In this document: piece after piece, positions 6,566 to 8,857 of the stretch | How the letters are laid out: each line of letters opens with the position of its first letter | Position numbering within the stretch: position 1 is the first letter of the stretch | DNA from: Flavobacterium psychrophilum | Lineage (GTDB): Bacteria; Bacteroidota; Bacteroidia; Flavobacteriales; Flavobacteriaceae | Direction: 5' to 3' | Assembly: GCA_945905915.1 (NCBI GenBank) | Contig: CAMDQL010000071.1 | Coordinates: 1-8,857 of the forward strand | DNA: 8,857 nt | The notes under the pieces: generated by a model | Seen by the model: the letters and a program-made list of their open reading frames with translations, nothing else | Databases searched by the model: none | What the model was told of the DNA's origin: nothing | Translations under genes and position numbers: made by a program

Positions 6566-7282
6566 ATGAAATTAGATATACTAGCTTTTGGGGCACATCC
6601 AGATGATGTAGAATTAGGTTGTTCGGGTACGATTGCTAAAGAAATTTCTTTAGGGAAAAAAGTAGGAATAATCGATTTGACTCGTGGTGAGTTGGGTACC
6701 CGTGGAACGGTAGAAATTAGAAATACAGAAGCGACTAAAGCTGCCGAAATTTTAGGTGTCACAGTGCGTGAGAATTTAGATATGCGTGATGGTTTTTTTG
6801 TAAATGATGAAAATCACCAACTAAAAGTCATAAAAATGATTCGCAAGTACCAACCCGAAATTGTATTGTGCAACGCCATACAAGACCGACACATTGATCA
6901 TGGGAAAGGCAGCAAGTTGGTTAGCGATGCTTTTTTTTTATCGGGATTGATTCAAATTAAAACAGAAATCAACGGAGAAGCACAACGTCCTTGGCGACCA
7001 AAAGTGGTGTACCATTACATTCAATGGCAAACTATTGAACCCGATTTTGTAGTGGATATTTCAGATTTCATGACTCAAAAAATGGAAGCTGTGCAAGCTT
7101 ATAGTTCTCAATTTTATGATCCAAATTCTAAAGAACCTGTTACACCCATTGCCTCAAAAAACTTTTTGGAAAGCATCCAATACCGTGCAAAAGATTTAGG
7201 AAGACTAGTAGGAGTGGAGTACGCGGAAGGTTTTACCGTAGAACGATATGTGACAGTTGATTCGTTAGGGGATTTGAAATAG
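6566..7282 (+). CDS. bshB1: Bacillithiol biosynthesis deacetylase BshB1 (N-acetylglucosaminyl-malate deacetylase)
   Basis: Zn-dependent LmbE/PIG-L family deacetylase. It removes acetate from GlcNAc-malate to give glucosamine-malate, the second step of bacillithiol synthesis, in the cytoplasm. At 238 residues it matches the length of Bacillus BshB1 (about 236). FGAHPDDVELGCSG near the start gives His11 and Asp14 as Zn ligands and Asp13 as the catalytic base. DLTRGELGTRG (37-47) and IRNTEA (51-56) are typical of the BshB1 branch. DRHIDHG (107-113) supplies the third ligand His112. MEAVQAYSSQF and the C-terminal EYAEGF stretch are also characteristic. It follows menF by 55 bases on the same strand across short repeats, with no clear promoter, so co-transcription with menI-menF is possible. 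A run of nine T at 6931-6939 lies within the coding region (residues AFFL). bshA and bshC are not in the window. Confidence 0.95.
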   Translation: MKLDILAFGAHPDDVELGCSGTIAKEISLGKKVGIIDLTRGELGTRGTVEIRNTEATKAAEILGVTVRENLDMRDGFFVNDENHQLKVIKMIRKYQPEIVLCNAIQDRHIDHGKGSKLVSDAFFLSGLIQIKTEINGEAQRPWRPKVVYHYIQWQTIEPDFVVDISDFMTQKMEAVQAYSSQFYDPNSKEPVTPIASKNFLESIQYRAKDLGRLVGVEYAEGFTVERYVTVDSLGDLK

Positions 7283-7285
7283 AAG

Positions 7286-7338
7286 CTTGTTAAAGCGACT
7301 GAAACAAGATATCATATCAAAGCAAAATACCGCTTGAT
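7286..7338. terminator. Weak hairpins in the convergent gap after bshB1
   Basis: Between the bshB1 stop (7282) and the stop of the convergent lipoprotein gene (7347) there are two small inverted repeats: CTTGTT (7286-7291) with AACAAG (7303-7308), and ATCAA-A-GC (7316-7323) with GCTTGAT (7332-7338, one bulged base). Neither is followed by a clear T-run. The position fits a bidirectional terminator but the stems are weak. Confidence 0.25.
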
Positions 7339-7346
7339 TGCTGTTA

Positions 7347-7793
7347 TTAATTTGAACTATAAACTCTTACTGCACTGTTATTAGTAGTTGCATTAGTAGC
7401 AGTAAATTTTAGTGTTGTAGAAGTTAGTTCTGTTATTACTAAAGTTTCTGAAGTAACATTAGTCCCAAAAAATTTTAAATTAATTGTATTGCCATTTTTT
7501 ATCCAATTGAATTTTTCTAAACTATATTGGTCACTACAATTATTACCTGTACTACTAGCAACATAATTAAAATCTGCAATATTCGAAGATAGAAAATCAA
7601 CATAATCTCTGTGCCCATTATTATTACATACTACGGGGTAGTTTGTAATACCTTGATAAGTTTCTGAAACTTTATACCATCTTCTTTCGAGTAATGAGTT
7701 GTTATCATTATTTGTTTCAGAACTATTGTCTCCAGAAGAACACGATTGCAGTATTATAAATGTAATACTGAATATGTAGAATATTTTTTTCAT
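7347..7793 (-). CDS. Small lipocalin-like lipoprotein, function unknown
   Basis: A 148-residue exported lipoprotein. MKKIFYIFSITFIILQSC is a lipoprotein signal peptide (lipobox LQSC, lipidated Cys18), followed by a Ser/Asn/Asp-rich tether SSGDNSSETNNDNNS to about residue 33. The rest is a small beta-rich domain starting LLERRWYK (34-41), then a Cys57-containing stretch with RDYVDF (62-67), a second Cys86, GNTINLKF (101-108), and ending ITELTSTTLKFTAT. That arrangement is typical of the lipocalin-like small lipoproteins common in Flavobacteria; Cys57 and Cys86 could form a disulfide. The ligand and role are unknown. It starts 13 bases after the stop of the FISUMP gene on the same strand, so the two are probably one transcript. 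The start is preceded by the A/T-rich leader AACAAAAATATTAAT, without Shine-Dalgarno. Confidence 0.8.
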   Translation of the reverse strand: MKKIFYIFSITFIILQSCSSGDNSSETNNDNNSLLERRWYKVSETYQGITNYPVVCNNNGHRDYVDFLSSNIADFNYVASSTGNNCSDQYSLEKFNWIKNGNTINLKFFGTNVTSETLVITELTSTTLKFTATNATTNNSAVRVYSSN

Positions 7794-7806
7794 ATTAATA
7801 TTTTTG

Positions 7807-8857
7807 TTAATCTCTTATGCAACGCACCGAGTATCCAAGTACTTTGCCTTGTCCAATTTTACTAGCATTAGTGGATTCAAAATTTAAGTTACGATACCAG
7901 GCACCGCCCACACCATTTTCTGATGAACTCCACCAATAACCATTGATACCCATGCCGGCAAAAGTTCCGTCTACGAAACGATAACCTCCTGGAAGACCAG
8001 AAAATCCACTAGTGTTTGTAGCTCCAGTATTTGGACTAAACCAATGTGTAGTTCCAATTTCTTTCATTGCGCTTCCAGCCACATTAGGAATAGTTAAGCC
8101 TCCGTTAGCATTTGAATCGAGAAAATTAATTAATGTATTCCATTCATTATCACTAGGCACATGCCAACCAGAAGGCGCTAACGATTTATTGGGTGTATTG
8201 GGGTCATTATCATGAATTCCAGCAACAGCATACCAATTATAAATTTTACCATAAGTTGGATCATTAGTAGGGTCATTGTTATAATAGCACCATGCTCCAG
8301 TGGTCAAGTTTCCCCATTGAGACGGGTCAGTAACTTGTGGTATGGGCGTGCCATCTCTGTAGGTTATTACATCCAAGTTGCTGGTACTCCATATTTGTGT
8401 GCCAATAGTTACATTAGATAAAGGGGTAATATTGGTATTTTGTAATGCAGTAATTTGAGATTGTAATTGAGCTATTTGTGTTATAAGATAACTTTTAGTC
8501 ACCGCATCCTGAGCATCCGTTGGATCCGCTAAGTTTTTAATTTGGAAATTATTAGCACCATTGTTCACTGCTAATACTGAAGCTAAATTAGGTGTTGTTG
8601 CTTGACTATTACCCGAACTATTCGCATACAATGCATATGGTACGCTCAATAATTGCGTAGTTCCCATGGCAACATAACCAGAACCTGTGTTTAATTCAAT
8701 ACCTAAATAATAATTTCCAGTTCCCCAGTTTATGGTTGAAAAGTTACCAACTGTTGCTGTTCCTTGTCCAATTACCAGGTTTACTTGTCCTATATCATCG
8801 GTAGGTGCCATATGAGTTTCACTAAAAACAGGCAAACTGGTTGGTGAATTCAACATA
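7807..8857 (-). CDS. FISUMP-domain secreted protein, 5' end beyond window edge
   Basis: 350 codons including the stop are visible; the gene runs off the right edge. The first in-window Met (8856) is probably internal, because the sequence there (LPVFSETHMAPTDDIGQVNL) already lies inside the domain that usually follows a signal peptide in this family. Numbering from that Met: 22-80 is a beta-rich module ending GTTQLLSVPYALYA, a hallmark of many Bacteroidota secreted proteins. Residues 105-125 (IKNLADPTDAQDAVTKSYL) resemble a phage tail-fibre-like linker. Residues 123-141 form a short Q/I/L coiled coil. From about 147 to the end is a FISUMP domain: GTQIWSTSNL, YRDGTPIP, GKIYNWYAVAG, LAPSGWHVPSDNEW, GGYRF, GYWWSSSE and the terminal GYSVRCIRD. 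FISUMP modules are found in exported proteins of Fibrobacter and Bacteroidota; their biochemical role is not established. No T9SS C-terminal sorting domain follows. Confidence 0.88.
   Translation of the reverse strand, partial: MLNSPTSLPVFSETHMAPTDDIGQVNLVIGQGTATVGNFSTINWGTGNYYLGIELNTGSGYVAMGTTQLLSVPYALYANSSGNSQATTPNLASVLAVNNGANNFQIKNLADPTDAQDAVTKSYLITQIAQLQSQITALQNTNITPLSNVTIGTQIWSTSNLDVITYRDGTPIPQVTDPSQWGNLTTGAWCYYNNDPTNDPTYGKIYNWYAVAGIHDNDPNTPNKSLAPSGWHVPSDNEWNTLINFLDSNANGGLTIPNVAGSAMKEIGTTHWFSPNTGATNTSGFSGLPGGYRFVDGTFAGMGINGYWWSSSENGVGGAWYRNLNFESTNASKIGQGKVLGYSVRCIRD

Noticed and set aside
5723..6762. Minus-strand open frames opposite menF and the start of bshB1
   Set aside because: The plus strand carries well-conserved enzymes there; the antisense products have no family features.
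8012..8421. Plus-strand open frames opposite the FISUMP gene
   Set aside because: Antisense to a domain with clear FISUMP motifs; overlapping each other with no sensible product.
8854..8856. ATG at the right edge as the true start of the FISUMP protein
   Set aside because: No signal peptide follows and the sequence is already inside the usual N-terminal module, so the real start is almost certainly beyond the window.

Overview
The window looks like chromosomal DNA of a member of the Flavobacteriaceae (Bacteroidota), probably Flavobacterium or a close relative. The DNA is AT-rich and start codons are preceded by A-rich leaders with no Shine-Dalgarno sequence. One promoter matches the Bacteroidota TTTG / TAnnTTTG consensus. 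The gene set (single-chain PurL, FISUMP protein, small SPII lipoproteins, BshB1) also fits. No rRNA, tRNA, CRISPR array, transposase or phage gene is visible.

Layout. (1) 1-3215, minus: purL, the large single-chain FGAM synthase of purine synthesis, cut by the left edge just after the glutaminase nucleophile cysteine. (2) 3216-3345: a leader/promoter region with a good Bacteroidota promoter, a perfect 16-bp palindrome overlapping that promoter and a GC-rich repeat in the predicted 5' leader. (3) 3346-4917, minus: a 523-residue lipoprotein with an Ig-like N-terminal part and a right-handed beta-helix. (4) 4918-5053: an AT-rich divergent intergenic region. (5) 5054-6510, plus: menI-like DHNA-CoA thioesterase and menF-like isochorismate synthase, sharing one base, both in menaquinone synthesis. 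(6) 6491-6550: two families of short tandem repeats; menF ends inside the first. (7) 6566-7282, plus: bshB1, the bacillithiol pathway deacetylase. (8) 7283-7346: a short convergent gap with weak hairpins. (9) 7347-8857, minus: a small lipocalin-like lipoprotein downstream of a FISUMP-domain surface protein whose 5' end lies beyond the right edge.

How the genes relate. The plus-strand block makes small molecules for redox chemistry: MenF converts chorismate to isochorismate, the MenI-like enzyme releases DHNA from its CoA ester near the end of the same pathway, and BshB1 makes the glucosamine-malate precursor of bacillithiol. The minus-strand genes are one housekeeping purine enzyme plus three exported proteins of unknown role. 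I see no defence system or clearly novel multi-gene system. The most unusual non-coding signals are a terminator-like hairpin inside the start of purL, the palindrome over the purL promoter, the GC-rich element in the purL leader and the repeat cluster that forms the end of menF.
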